Under the pieces are notes generated by a model that saw only the letters and a program-made list of their open reading frames with translations, did no database searches and was not told the origin of the DNA. 7,361 bases of DNA, taken from the NCBI GenBank assembly GCA_018057635.1, contig JAGPDJ010000114.1, positions 1 to 7,361 of the forward strand, given 5' to 3'. Source of the stretch: Ferruginibacter sp. GTDB taxonomy: Bacteria > Bacteroidota > Bacteroidia > Chitinophagales > Chitinophagaceae. Shown here piece by piece: positions 1 through 7,361 of this stretch (the first letter of the stretch is position 1; each line of letters begins with the position of its first letter). A program made the position numbers and the translations under genes.

Positions 1-3000
1 CCCTTATATCCAGGGTGCCACTACCTCTTGCCTTGATGATATCACCGGTCTCTTCATCCAGGATAACATCAATCTTACAGGCAGGGTTAGCTGTAAGCCT
101 CATGTCAACAACAATATTAGTTGACTGGTTAACTCTTCCTGAATCTTCCACTTCAGTACCAAACTGGATAAATTCAATGTAACCAAGATCACTGCTTTCC
201 TTGCTTACTGTACCTGTGGGTAAATAAATGTGACTGCTGTCGAATGAACTGGGTTGCCCGTTTATACTCATTTTCAGGTTTGTAACCGGACCATTCAGCG
301 ACATCCGGGCATAACCGATAACATTTCCGTAAAACTGGCTGTTGTCTTTTTTGGTGGTGTTTAACAACAGCATTTTTGATGTTTCAAAACGTATGTTATC
401 AAATGAAAATGCATTGAAAAAGTTGTGGTACATTTTGCCGCTGATACTGCCTTCGTTGTTCAGTGTATCTTTTAATTTAATGGTACCAAGATCTATTTCA
501 TCTTTTCTGAATGTGATCGTTTCATTGTTAAAAAGATACTTGCATTGCGTGTAAGCAATTACCAGCGCTCCGTTTTCTACTGTGGCATCGCCCGTAAGGT
601 ATTGGTGTCCGCCATCGCTGAATAATTTCAGGTTACTTTTTGCAACACCATTCATTTTACTGAATATGGAGCCGAGGTATGGCTCCAGTAAATTAAGGTC
701 CAGCCGTTCCGACATCAGGTCAAAACCCATAGCATTTCCGGTAGAATCCTTGTAATTATAACGGCCTTTTATGTTGAATTTAAAATCGCCTTCATCGGCG
801 CTTACATTATTGATCGTAACCTCACCGGTAACTGTATTCGCACTGGCATCCATATCAACCTTGCCGATGTATTTATTATTCATGGAAAAACTATCGGCAA
901 TACCTTTAAATTCTATACCGAATTTACCAAAAGGGTCCCGTACCATGGCTGTACCTGTAAGAATACCTTTTAACGAAGGGTTGCTGAATGCAAATGGCAT
1001 AAAATCGCCGATATCCAGGTTCTGGAGTTTTGCTACAATATGTGTTTCATCTGTTAATTCATCCAGTTCAGTTGAAATAACGATCTGCTGTTTATCCTGA
1101 ACAAATTTGATCTCATTGGCATCAATAAAATTTCTTCTTACGGTAAGCTCCCCGTCTTTTTCAAGTTCCCATTTTTTATTATTGATAATAAAAGAAGAAG
1201 GGGAAAAATGTACTTTAACGCCATCAGATAATGTCTGTATGCTTGCATTTAGCTCGGCATCATTCAGCGTATTTCCTGCACTCGTCTTTAGATGTATATC
1301 TGATATATCGTTGTTAGACCTTACATGTAATTTTGTGCCCGGAAAATGAAGGCTGTCTGTTATATAAATATCATCAACCGCAATATCTGTAATCAGCGTG
1401 TCACGGTTACCGTTACCTTTTAGGTCTATGTTAAAGAATTTTTTTCCTTCGTATTCAAATTCGGGAACTTTTGCATTTATTTTCAGATCGTAATTGGCAA
1501 GATTTAAACTGCCGTTGATGGTTGCATAATTTAGTCCATTCAGCTTACTGTCAAATAACTTAAGGTATTCATCTATTTTTTTTGTTTTAATGTCAAAGGT
1601 AAAATCCTGGTCCTTTACCCAGTAAGCCGGTGTTTTAATATAGGTTGGATAATATCGGCTCAGGAATACCCGGAAAGCGTCCGGTAATTCCATGATGGTG
1701 AATTTGCCGGCAATTTCTGCATCTACTTCATTGGATTGCAGGGAAAGATACTTTTTACCATCTTTTATTTGCGACGACAATAGCAGGGAATCGAAAGATA
1801 GCCTGGTAGAATCATGTTTCAGGCTCGCATTGTATATCCGTGCACTTCCCAGGAAATTATCAATATTGTTTCCGGTAAAATTAAGGCTGAACAAACCGGC
1901 TAATTCAAAACTATCTTTGGTGAAGTGTATATTCTTTAAATTGGCGTATTGCAGATCAGCATCCAGGTTAAATGCAATTTCTTTTCCGGATAGGCTTAAC
2001 GTTCCATCCAGGTTGTTGATCTTCAGGTTGGGATCATCAATATTAAGGTGCCCCGTGAAAAGATTTTTCTTAAAATCACCATTAATTGAAATGTTCCTGT
2101 AATTATAATTGTTGTATTCAAGCTGACTGATTGTTCCATCGAAGTTTGCCTGCAGTTTTTCCAGGTTGAACGACCTGCCAACAACTTTTCCGTTCAATGA
2201 AATAGTACCAAGCTGATCATGATCAAGAAATTGCCCGAGTTTAAATCCTTGTGTAACGATCTTTCCCGAATAAATGGGTGTTTCATTTTTGGGCAGTTTC
2301 ATGTTGATGTCTGCAACAATAACTCCCAGGTTGGTGGAAACGGTTCCATAGGTAACAAAATCATTCAGAAAGCCGGTGAAATTACCTTTGTAATTGATGT
2401 TGCCAAGTTTACTCAATTGCGGTTGTGTAATCTTTTTTAGTTCGGGTAAAATGGAAACCAGCTCATTGTAATTTGTCTGAAAACTGTTTGCTTTTAAATC
2501 AATGAAAGTGCTGTTGATATCCGGTAAACCTCTCATGGCAATATCCCCGTCAATGGATGTATTCCCGCTTTTTATTTTTAGTTTTTTTGCTGAGAAGTTA
2601 TCGATGGAACCTTTTGCATTACCATCTAAATAAAATGTTCTTTTCCACTTAAGCAATGCTGGTGCAAAGATCGCCAGGTCATCGCTGCTCAGCACAGTTT
2701 TGGTAAGCCTTGCATCCAGTTTAACATCGCTGAGAAAATTTTTCATATCCTTGTTGAAGTCAGTGTAGCTCATCGAATAATAATTCCCGATGCGGCTGTT
2801 ATTGGTTTCCAGGTCAAGGTTTCTAAACTCCATAATCTCCGGCGTTATCCTGAAATCAGTTGTTATTTTTTTTATTTCCAGGCCACTTCGTTCTTTACCC
2901 AACAATGTAATATTGGCCCAGAGTGTATCATTTTGAAACATGAGATTGCCAATGGTACCGGATAATGAATGAAATGAAATGTGCTGCCCGTCAAATTGAT

Positions 3001-3787
3001 TAGGATAAGGTTGCCTGTTTGTTTCCTGGTCGTTTTTAAAAGCACCGTTTATTAATTGCAGCTGATTCATTGTAACCATCCATCCGGAATTATTCCACCT
3101 GAATGGCATTCCCTGCCCGATGTTTTCAATAATTGCAGGTAGCCCGTTTTTGGGAGGTTTCCTGCCTTTAAAATCAGTCAGGGTGAAAACAGGGTCTGCC
3201 AGGTAAACACTATTTATGATCACCTGTTTTTTATCATACCGGATTCCTTCCATATCAATGGAAGCTTTTTTGATGTTTACAACCATTCCCTGTCCAGCCC
3301 ACTTGTCAATACTGTTAAACCGGATGTTGTTAAGTTCAATATTTTTTAGGTCAAATTCAATTCCTTTACTGGTTGATGTGCTTTTTTTAGCAGGAGAGAA
3401 GTAATCAACTAGGAACTGGTAATTCCACACAGAATCTGTCCGTTGCATATTAACAACTGCGTTGTTCAGTGATACAGCATGCAGGGTGATCTTGTCTTTG
3501 AAAAAGAACCAGTCTGTAAGTTTCACTTTCACTACACCGGCATACAAAAGCGTATCCTGGTTGCGGTCCTCAACCAAAACCCCTTCAATATCTAAGTTGT
3601 TGAAAAATGAGACATCCACTTTGTTAACGGTAACCTTTGTCTGCAATTTTTCTGAAAATGCGGATGCTACCTGTTTAACAACCCATGTTTGAACGGGTGA
3701 GAAATGAAGTGCTATATATAATAACAGCAATAAAAGAATTATTGCCAGTAAAATTCGTTTTAATATTTTCAGGGATTTGCGTAGCAC
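1..3787 (-). CDS. tamB: TamB-type translocation/assembly module (AsmA/DUF490 superfamily), C-terminus beyond the window
   Basis: An uninterrupted frame of 1262 codons, checked line by line, runs off the left edge. The start is GTG at 3787-3785: TAA lies three codons upstream, and the first in-frame ATG is about 100 codons in, past the membrane anchor. Residues 1-30 are a basic stretch (RKSLKILKR) followed by a Leu/Ile-rich helix at about 12-28, the inner-membrane anchor usual for TamB. Residues 50-84 (LQTKVTVNKVDVSFF, then GVLVEDRNQDTLLYAG) match the N-terminal pattern of Bacteroidota TamB. The middle is a long series of short beta-strand units, for example GTISQLEYNNYNYRNISING from 551. The TamB (DUF490) domain fills the end: LTGDATVENGALVIAY (1064-1079), YLFNNETITF (1084-1093), FYGNVIGYARM (1152-1162) and TGDIIKARGSGTLDI (1247-1261). 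Family members form a hydrophobic-grooved beta-helix across the periplasm that helps move phospholipids or barrel proteins to the outer membrane. By family comparison roughly 200 or more residues are missing. No TamA/BamA partner is in the window. Family confident; exact cargo unknown. Confidence 0.93.
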   Translation of the reverse strand, partial: MLRKSLKILKRILLAIILLLLLLYIALHFSPVQTWVVKQVASAFSEKLQTKVTVNKVDVSFFNNLDIEGVLVEDRNQDTLLYAGVVKVKLTDWFFFKDKITLHAVSLNNAVVNMQRTDSVWNYQFLVDYFSPAKKSTSTSKGIEFDLKNIELNNIRFNSIDKWAGQGMVVNIKKASIDMEGIRYDKKQVIINSVYLADPVFTLTDFKGRKPPKNGLPAIIENIGQGMPFRWNNSGWMVTMNQLQLINGAFKNDQETNRQPYPNQFDGQHISFHSLSGTIGNLMFQNDTLWANITLLGKERSGLEIKKITTDFRITPEIMEFRNLDLETNNSRIGNYYSMSYTDFNKDMKNFLSDVKLDARLTKTVLSSDDLAIFAPALLKWKRTFYLDGNAKGSIDNFSAKKLKIKSGNTSIDGDIAMRGLPDINSTFIDLKANSFQTNYNELVSILPELKKITQPQLSKLGNINYKGNFTGFLNDFVTYGTVSTNLGVIVADINMKLPKNETPIYSGKIVTQGFKLGQFLDHDQLGTISLNGKVVGRSFNLEKLQANFDGTISQLEYNNYNYRNISINGDFKKNLFTGHLNIDDPNLKINNLDGTLSLSGKEIAFNLDADLQYANLKNIHFTKDSFELAGLFSLNFTGNNIDNFLGSARIYNASLKHDSTRLSFDSLLLSSQIKDGKKYLSLQSNEVDAEIAGKFTIMELPDAFRVFLSRYYPTYIKTPAYWVKDQDFTFDIKTKKIDEYLKLFDSKLNGLNYATINGSLNLANYDLKINAKVPEFEYEGKKFFNIDLKGNGNRDTLITDIAVDDIYITDSLHFPGTKLHVRSNNDISDIHLKTSAGNTLNDAELNASIQTLSDGVKVHFSPSSFIINNKKWELEKDGELTVRRNFIDANEIKFVQDKQQIVISTELDELTDETHIVAKLQNLDIGDFMPFAFSNPSLKGILTGTAMVRDPFGKFGIEFKGIADSFSMNNKYIGKVDMDASANTVTGEVTINNVSADEGDFKFNIKGRYNYKDSTGNAMGFDLMSERLDLNLLEPYLGSIFSKMNGVAKSNLKLFSDGGHQYLTGDATVENGALVIAYTQCKYLFNNETITFRKDEIDLGTIKLKDTLNNEGSISGKMYHNFFNAFSFDNIRFETSKMLLLNTTKKDNSQFYGNVIGYARMSLNGPVTNLKMSINGQPSSFDSSHIYLPTGTVSKESSDLGYIEFIQFGTEVEDSGRVNQSTNIVVDMRLTANPACKIDVILDEETGDIIKARGSGTLDIR

Positions 3788-3800
3788 AAGTAATTATATG

Positions 3801-3831
3801 TAAAAATAGCCAATCGGCCTGTACACACAAA
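3801..3831 (-). promoter_or_regulatory. Bacteroidota-type promoter for tamB
   Basis: On the minus strand TTTG (3831-3828) is followed after exactly 19 bases by TATTTTTA (3808-3801). This matches the Bacteroidota housekeeping promoter TTTG-N19-TAnnTTTG at every fixed base except the last G of the -7 box. Transcription would begin near 3795, leaving a leader of only about 8 bases before the GTG at 3787. There is no room for, and no sign of, a Shine-Dalgarno sequence. The region is AT-rich, so a chance match is possible, but the exact spacing argues for a real site. Confidence 0.55.
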
Positions 3832-3872
3832 TTCAATGCCTTTTTTTGTGATATATTTTAAATATGTGTACA
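3820..3872. repeat. Short inverted repeat TGTACACA / TGTGTACA
   Basis: TGTACACA at 3820-3827 is the exact reverse complement of TGTGTACA at 3865-3872, with 37 bases between. The arms are too short and too far apart for a convincing transcription terminator, and no U-run follows on either strand. One arm lies wholly within the spacer of the predicted tamB promoter, so a paired operator or DNA-looping site is possible. Chance in AT-rich DNA is also plausible. Confidence 0.3.
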
Positions 3873-3899
3873 AAACAGGGTTTTTAATTAAATAGCCCG

Positions 3900-4532
3900 T
3901 TACTCATAAGATTTAAAATAATATCCAAGATTTAGGCTGAGGGTCCGGTTGCGGATATTTTTAAAATCCGCAGCAACATTGTTGTTTATATTGGCCAGGC
4001 CATATTGATAAATTGCTTCAAAATATATTTTCTTCAAATGATAACCAACACCAGCCTGGATGGCAAAATCAAATAAGCCATAATTTCCTGTTGTGCTGAA
4101 TCGCATTTTGGAAGAAGTGCTGATACCATTAACCGTTACTTTTTCTGTGCCGGCAATAGCCAGGCTTGCCACAGGGCCGGCACTGAATACAAAACTGTTC
4201 TTTTTGGCTGTTTTCATGTCTATGCTTAATAACGGGGCAAGGTCTATATAATGAATGAAATTGCTTGTTTTATCATCAGTAAGCTTCGATCGGGTTACAA
4301 AACCACGGGTTTGATAAGAAACCACCGGTGAAAAATGCAGGGGGCCTTCAAAAAATGTTTTTAACTGAATTCCCAGGTTACCACCAGGCATATAACCAGT
4401 TGACTGTTTGTTTTCGCCGGTATATATCCTGGCAGTGGAATAATTGAATCCTCCTTTGATGGCTATCCTGGTTTGAGCAGAAGCAGTTAAGGAAAGAAAT
4501 ACCAGGAAAGTTGCAGAAATAAAAAACTTCAT
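3900..4532 (-). CDS. Small outer-membrane beta-barrel protein (PorT-like / OMP_b-brl family)
   Basis: A 210-residue protein starting at ATG 4532. Residues 1-19 are a Sec signal peptide (MKFF, hydrophobic core, then TASA before Q20), with likely signal peptidase I cleavage after A19. The mature part begins TRIAIKGGFNYS, the usual opening of Bacteroidota outer-membrane barrels of the PF13568/PorT-like group. It continues with alternating strands: GGNLGIQLKTFF (50-61), LHFSPVVSYQTRGF (65-78), FIHYIDLAPLLSI (92-104), FVFSAGPVASLAIAG (114-128), FDFAIQAGVGYHL (154-166), IYFEAIYQYGLANI (169-182) and TLSLNLGYYF (197-206). That fits about eight strands. The last strand is followed by KSYE rather than ending on an aromatic residue. 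Most members have no known function; a few are gliding or type IX secretion factors, but nothing here supports that role specifically. It starts 60 bases after the gamma-glutamyltransferase stop on the same strand, so the two may share a transcript. No Shine-Dalgarno sequence precedes the start. Barrel fold fairly sure; function unknown. Confidence 0.85.
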   Translation of the reverse strand: MKFFISATFLVFLSLTASAQTRIAIKGGFNYSTARIYTGENKQSTGYMPGGNLGIQLKTFFEGPLHFSPVVSYQTRGFVTRSKLTDDKTSNFIHYIDLAPLLSIDMKTAKKNSFVFSAGPVASLAIAGTEKVTVNGISTSSKMRFSTTGNYGLFDFAIQAGVGYHLKKIYFEAIYQYGLANINNNVAADFKNIRNRTLSLNLGYYFKSYE

Positions 4533-4592
4533 ATAGTTTTTGAGTGTTTATAAAAAAGCAGGGGTAAAAATACAGTAATAAACGATGTAAAA

Positions 4593-6296
4593 TCAATATC
4601 CTTCAGCATCATCATCACCCCGGCTGTCTGCAATGGCGGTTATTTTTTTTGCATGAGATTTATTTACAACGATCAGTTCTGTACGGCCAATGGGCAACCT
4701 TGGCGTTACAGTATATCCCATTTGTTTCAGTTGATCTGTTACACTAACGGGAAATGAACTTTCCGTATGAATGATATCGGGTAACCATTGGTGGTGAAAC
4801 TTGGGTTTGTTTACAGCATCTTCCGGGCTTAACCCGAATTCAAGGATATTTAGCAGGGTTTGGAAAACAGTTGTTGTAATGGTTGTTCCACCGGGGCTTC
4901 CGGCTATGATGTATGGCTGATTGTTTTTAAGCACAATGGAAGGTGTCATACTGCTTAGCATTCGTTTATTGGCAGCGATGGCATTGGCTGCATTTCCAAC
5001 TGCCCCGTATAAATTCGGGTAACCTTCCTTTATGCTAAAGTCATCCATTTGATTGTTAAGGATAAAACCGGCACCGGATACCACAACACGGCTTCCATAA
5101 CTGTCATTCAGTGTTGTTGTAACAGCTACAGCATTGCCTTCATTATCTATAATGCTGATATGTGTGGTTTCTTCACTCTCATAAATTTTACCGCTACCTG
5201 TTATTTTACTGCTTCCTGCTTTGCCCGGAATGTAATCGTTCATGCGTTGCTGTAAGTAATTGTGGCTTACCAGTGTTTTAACAGGCACTTTTATAAAATC
5301 TGCATCGCCCAGGAAATATGCCCGGTCGGCATAAGCCCTTCTTTCAATTTCAACCATTAACTGCACACTTTCGGCTGTTTGAAAACCAAGGGCTGAAATA
5401 TTCTTTTTTTCAACCATTTTCATCATTTGGTTAAGCAAAACCCCTCCGCTGCTGGGTAAAGCGGCGCTGATAACCCTGTACCCTTTATAATCAAAATCAA
5501 CTGGTTCGCGGAGCACAGCCTTATAATTTTCCAGGTCATGTAAACTGATGATCCCGCCGGCGGATCGCATTTCCTGCTCTATCTGTTTTGCTATGCTGCC
5601 TTCATAAAATTCCTTTAAACCTTTGTTGCGTATCTTTTTTAAAGTTGCTGCCAGTTCGGGTTGCTTTAAAATATCACCGGCTTTCCACAAGCTGTCTTTT
5701 ACAAATGCGGTTGGGTTCCTGTTCACCTGCAGGAAAATATTCCTTGATTCATTCAAGGATTGTGCCTGCATGGCTGTTATCCGGAACCCTTGTTCTGCCA
5801 GTGTAATTGCAGGGTCTACCAGGGTACTGAATGCAAGTTTGGCATATTTCAAGCTGGCAAATAATCCGGCAACTGTACCGGGCGTACCACTGGCAAGGTG
5901 GCCTTTTTGTGCAAGGGCAGGAACAGGCACTGAATCTTTGTCAAGGTACATATCTCTATAAGCAGCAGCAGGCGCTTTTTCCCGGTAATCAAGAAAAATA
6001 TTTTTACCATTTTTTAAATGTGCCACCAGGAACCCGCCACCACCCAGGTTTCCTGCACCGGGATATACAACTGCCAAAGCAAGTTGTGTGGCAATGGCAG
6101 CATCAAATGCATTGCCTCCTTTTTTTAGAATTAGTATACCTGCTTTGCTGGCCAGTGTATGGGCGCTTACTACAGCAGCATTGTTACAGGTGATTTTTTT
6201 CTGTTGTGTATAATTTACAACCGGTAACTGTGCATGGCTGTAAAAACAGGAAAGCAGGTATATTATGAAAAGTGCGCCTTTATTTAAAATCTTCAT
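4593..6296 (-). CDS. ggt: Gamma-glutamyltransferase / glutathione hydrolase, exported
   Basis: A full-length 567-residue member of the gamma-glutamyltranspeptidase family (N-terminal nucleophile hydrolases). These precursors cut themselves into two subunits, then hydrolyse glutathione and other gamma-glutamyl compounds or transfer the glutamyl group to amino acids or peptides. Residues 1-22 are a Sec signal peptide, likely cleaved at SHA/Q23. The large subunit carries GGNAFDAAIATQLALAVVYP (60-79), GNLGGGGF and R105 in LDYREKAP, which binds the glutamate carboxylate. Self-cleavage should occur before T377 in EETTHISIID, the catalytic nucleophile. The small subunit (377-567, 191 residues) has T395, N397, Q416 and D419 (NNQMDDFS), S448-S449 (LSSMTPS) and G469-G470 (GSPGGT). 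All lie at a constant offset of 14 from the Escherichia coli enzyme (T391, N411, Q430, D433, S462-S463, G483-G484). Y430 matches the lid-loop gate Y444, so the loop that covers the site is kept, unlike in Bacillus-type enzymes. Length is normal and the gene appears active. It is first in the minus-strand series and divergent from the PIG-L gene. Glutathione import or turnover, or use as an amino-acid source, is inferred. Confidence 0.97.
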   Translation of the reverse strand: MKILNKGALFIIYLLSCFYSHAQLPVVNYTQQKKITCNNAAVVSAHTLASKAGILILKKGGNAFDAAIATQLALAVVYPGAGNLGGGGFLVAHLKNGKNIFLDYREKAPAAAYRDMYLDKDSVPVPALAQKGHLASGTPGTVAGLFASLKYAKLAFSTLVDPAITLAEQGFRITAMQAQSLNESRNIFLQVNRNPTAFVKDSLWKAGDILKQPELAATLKKIRNKGLKEFYEGSIAKQIEQEMRSAGGIISLHDLENYKAVLREPVDFDYKGYRVISAALPSSGGVLLNQMMKMVEKKNISALGFQTAESVQLMVEIERRAYADRAYFLGDADFIKVPVKTLVSHNYLQQRMNDYIPGKAGSSKITGSGKIYESEETTHISIIDNEGNAVAVTTTLNDSYGSRVVVSGAGFILNNQMDDFSIKEGYPNLYGAVGNAANAIAANKRMLSSMTPSIVLKNNQPYIIAGSPGGTTITTTVFQTLLNILEFGLSPEDAVNKPKFHHQWLPDIIHTESSFPVSVTDQLKQMGYTVTPRLPIGRTELIVVNKSHAKKITAIADSRGDDDAEGY

Positions 6297-6489
6297 CTAT
6301 ACAGTTTGGTCAAATATAAATTTTCTTTTTTTAAAGCTTCTTTATCATATAATTTCACAACAGATTTATGGCCTGGATTTTTTTGTAGCCGGTAAGTGAA
6401 AGCAACCAGGTAACAATAGCAGCAAGTTATATAAACGGTAAGGTATCTGTCTGTCAAATCCTTACATTCGTATATTCAACCAGTTTTTT
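6297..6489. other. Divergent intergenic region between ggt and the PIG-L gene
   Basis: These 193 AT-rich bases separate two outward-facing genes and should hold both promoters. The ggt side has the -7 box at 6311-6318. On the PIG-L side the nearest candidates are TACATTCG (6463-6470) and TATATTCA (6471-6478). Each departs from TAnnTTTG by one or two bases, and neither has a TTTG at the right spacing, so I do not annotate either as a promoter. No hairpin, riboswitch or convincing operator was seen. Confidence 0.4.
6311..6318 (-). promoter_or_regulatory. Candidate -7 box for ggt
   Basis: On the minus strand TATATTTG (6318-6311) is a perfect match to the Bacteroidota -7 element TAnnTTTG. It ends 14 bases before the ggt ATG, the same distance as the box in front of tamB. 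No TTTG lies 19 bases upstream; that position reads AGAA within an A-rich tract. It is therefore only half a promoter by sequence. The implied leader is about 9 bases with no Shine-Dalgarno sequence. Confidence 0.4.
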
Positions 6490-7361
6490 ATGAATAGAAT
6501 TTTACTTTTTGTTTGCTTTTTATTATTATTTATGCATGGGTTTTCTCAAACGCCTGCAACTTATAATTCAGCAGAAATATTGGTTAATCTTAAAAAGCTG
6601 CATGTGCTCGGTTCTGTTTTATATATTGCAGCACACCCCGATGATGAAAACAATTCATTGTTGCCATACCTGGCCAAAGAAAAATTATACCGGACCGCTT
6701 ATTTAAGCCTCACAAGGGGAGATGGCGGACAAAATCTTATTGGTGATGAACAAGGTGTGGATCTTGGACTTATCCGCACACAGGAACTGATTGCGGCAAG
6801 AAGGATTGATGGTGCCGAACAATATTTCACCAGGGCTTATGAATTCGGTTATAGTAAAAGTGCAGATGAAACACTGGCTATTTGGGACAAAGAAAAGATT
6901 TTGTCTGATGTTGTTTGGCTGATCAGGCAATACCAGCCTGATATTATAATAAAAAGGTTTCCGCCCGACAACAGGGCCGGGCATGGACATCACGCTGCAT
7001 CTGCCATTATTGCGGATGAGGCATTCATTGCTGCCGCTGATCCGAAAAGGTTCCCTGAACAACTAATTACAGGTGTAAAACCATGGCAGGCAAAAAGAAT
7101 ATTATGGAACACCTATAACTTCGGAAGCAACAATACTACCGGTGATGATCAGTTGAAAATAGATATCGGTGGCTTCAACCCGGTAATTGGAAAGAGTTAT
7201 GGAGAAATAGGCGCAGAAGCAAGGGCTATGCATAAAAGCCAGGGGGAAGGCCGGCCAAGGAGGCGTGGCCAGTTGATAGAGTATTTTTCCGGCACGGGTG
7301 GGGATACGCCTGTGTATTCCCTGATGGATGGAATAGATACAACCTGGGCAAGGATCACCGG
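6490..7361 (+). CDS. Exported PIG-L/LmbE-type metal-dependent deacetylase, large form, 3' end beyond the window
   Basis: An open frame of 290 codons from ATG 6490 to the right edge. Residues 1-19 are a signal peptide (MNRILLFVCFLLLF, then HGFS before Q20). The PIG-L fold follows: AAHPDDE (47-53) gives zinc ligands H49 and D52 and general base D51. LTRGDGGQN (74-82), RTQELIAARRIDGAEQYF (96-113) and PDIIIKRFPP (150-159) are the usual core motifs. HGHH (165-168) is the second metal motif, with H168 the likely third ligand and H165 the stabilising histidine. Family enzymes remove N-acetyl or other N-acyl groups from amino sugars such as N-acetylglucosamine conjugates; the substrate here is unknown. 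Past about residue 200 the sequence (GGFNPVIGKSYGEIGAEAR, then MHKSQG and YFSGTGGDTPVY) resembles the extension of the large Bacteroidota PIG-L proteins, usually around 800 residues, so well over half is probably missing. The signal peptide puts it outside the cytoplasm and argues against bacillithiol enzymes of the BshB type, which are small and cytosolic. Family very likely; substrate not known. Confidence 0.93.
   Translation, partial: MNRILLFVCFLLLFMHGFSQTPATYNSAEILVNLKKLHVLGSVLYIAAHPDDENNSLLPYLAKEKLYRTAYLSLTRGDGGQNLIGDEQGVDLGLIRTQELIAARRIDGAEQYFTRAYEFGYSKSADETLAIWDKEKILSDVVWLIRQYQPDIIIKRFPPDNRAGHGHHAASAIIADEAFIAAADPKRFPEQLITGVKPWQAKRILWNTYNFGSNNTTGDDQLKIDIGGFNPVIGKSYGEIGAEARAMHKSQGEGRPRRRGQLIEYFSGTGGDTPVYSLMDGIDTTWARIT

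Noticed and set aside
342..3692. Several plus-strand open frames of 60-136 codons across the left half
   Set aside because: They lie antisense to the continuous tamB frame, show no family motifs, and read as low-complexity Ser/Leu/Phe strings typical of reverse-strand shadows.
3841..3899. Transcription terminator after the barrel gene
   Set aside because: The gap has AT-rich near-palindromes such as ATATTTTAAATAT but no GC-containing stem followed by a T-run on the minus strand.
4378..4596. Minus-strand frame overlapping the end of ggt and the start of the barrel gene
   Set aside because: It is an out-of-frame shadow of the barrel gene's signal peptide region, with a Cys-rich sequence unlike any known family.
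5049..6193. Plus-strand open frames of 68-120 codons
   Set aside because: All lie opposite ggt, whose protein is full length with every catalytic residue in place; the plus-strand translations overlap one another and match no known family.
4593..6296. Gamma-glutamyltransferase as a lipoprotein (LLSC at residues 14-17)
   Set aside because: The -2 residue is Leu rather than the usual Ala/Ser/Thr/Val/Ile, and a good signal peptidase I site (SHA before Q23) follows; a soluble periplasmic protein is more likely.
6703..7062. Minus-strand open frame of 119 codons
   Set aside because: It is antisense to the catalytic core of the PIG-L gene and has no recognisable motifs or start context.
6490..7361. 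Bacillithiol pathway enzyme (BshB or Bca)
   Set aside because: Those are small cytosolic PIG-L proteins; this one has a signal peptide and a long extension.

Overview
The window looks like chromosomal DNA from a Bacteroidota bacterium, possibly a Chitinophagaceae-like member, though the family is a guess. Four things point that way: AT-rich composition; Sec signal peptides ending in A-Q or S-Q; start codons with no Shine-Dalgarno sequence in front; and one good match to the Bacteroidota promoter pattern TTTG-N19-TAnnTTTG. All four genes belong to families common in that phylum. No RNA gene, mobile element, CRISPR array, phage gene or clear terminator was seen. No stretch over 300 bases lacks a gene.

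Layout. Positions 1-3787 (minus strand) hold most of a giant TamB-type envelope gene. It begins with a GTG codon and runs off the left edge before its C-terminus. It is easily missed because it has no ATG near its start and no stop inside the window. Positions 3788-3899 are an AT-rich gap with the best promoter in the window and a short inverted repeat. Positions 3900-4532 (minus) encode a small outer-membrane beta-barrel protein. Positions 4593-6296 (minus) encode an intact, exported gamma-glutamyltransferase whose catalytic residues are all in place. Positions 6297-6489 are a divergent promoter region. Positions 6490-7361 (plus) hold the first 290 codons of a large, exported PIG-L/LmbE-type deacetylase that runs off the right edge.

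How they fit together. All four products are predicted to be exported or anchored in the envelope. The gamma-glutamyltransferase would split glutathione and other gamma-glutamyl compounds in the periplasm. The PIG-L protein would remove N-acyl groups, probably from an amino sugar or glycoconjugate, outside the cytoplasm. The barrel protein sits in the outer membrane. TamB would span the periplasm and help deliver lipids or proteins to the outer membrane. The three minus-strand genes could be read together from the gamma-glutamyltransferase promoter (gaps of 60 and 112 bases), with tamB also having its own promoter. No pathway clearly links them. This reads as an ordinary chromosomal envelope-gene neighbourhood, and I found no convincing new system.
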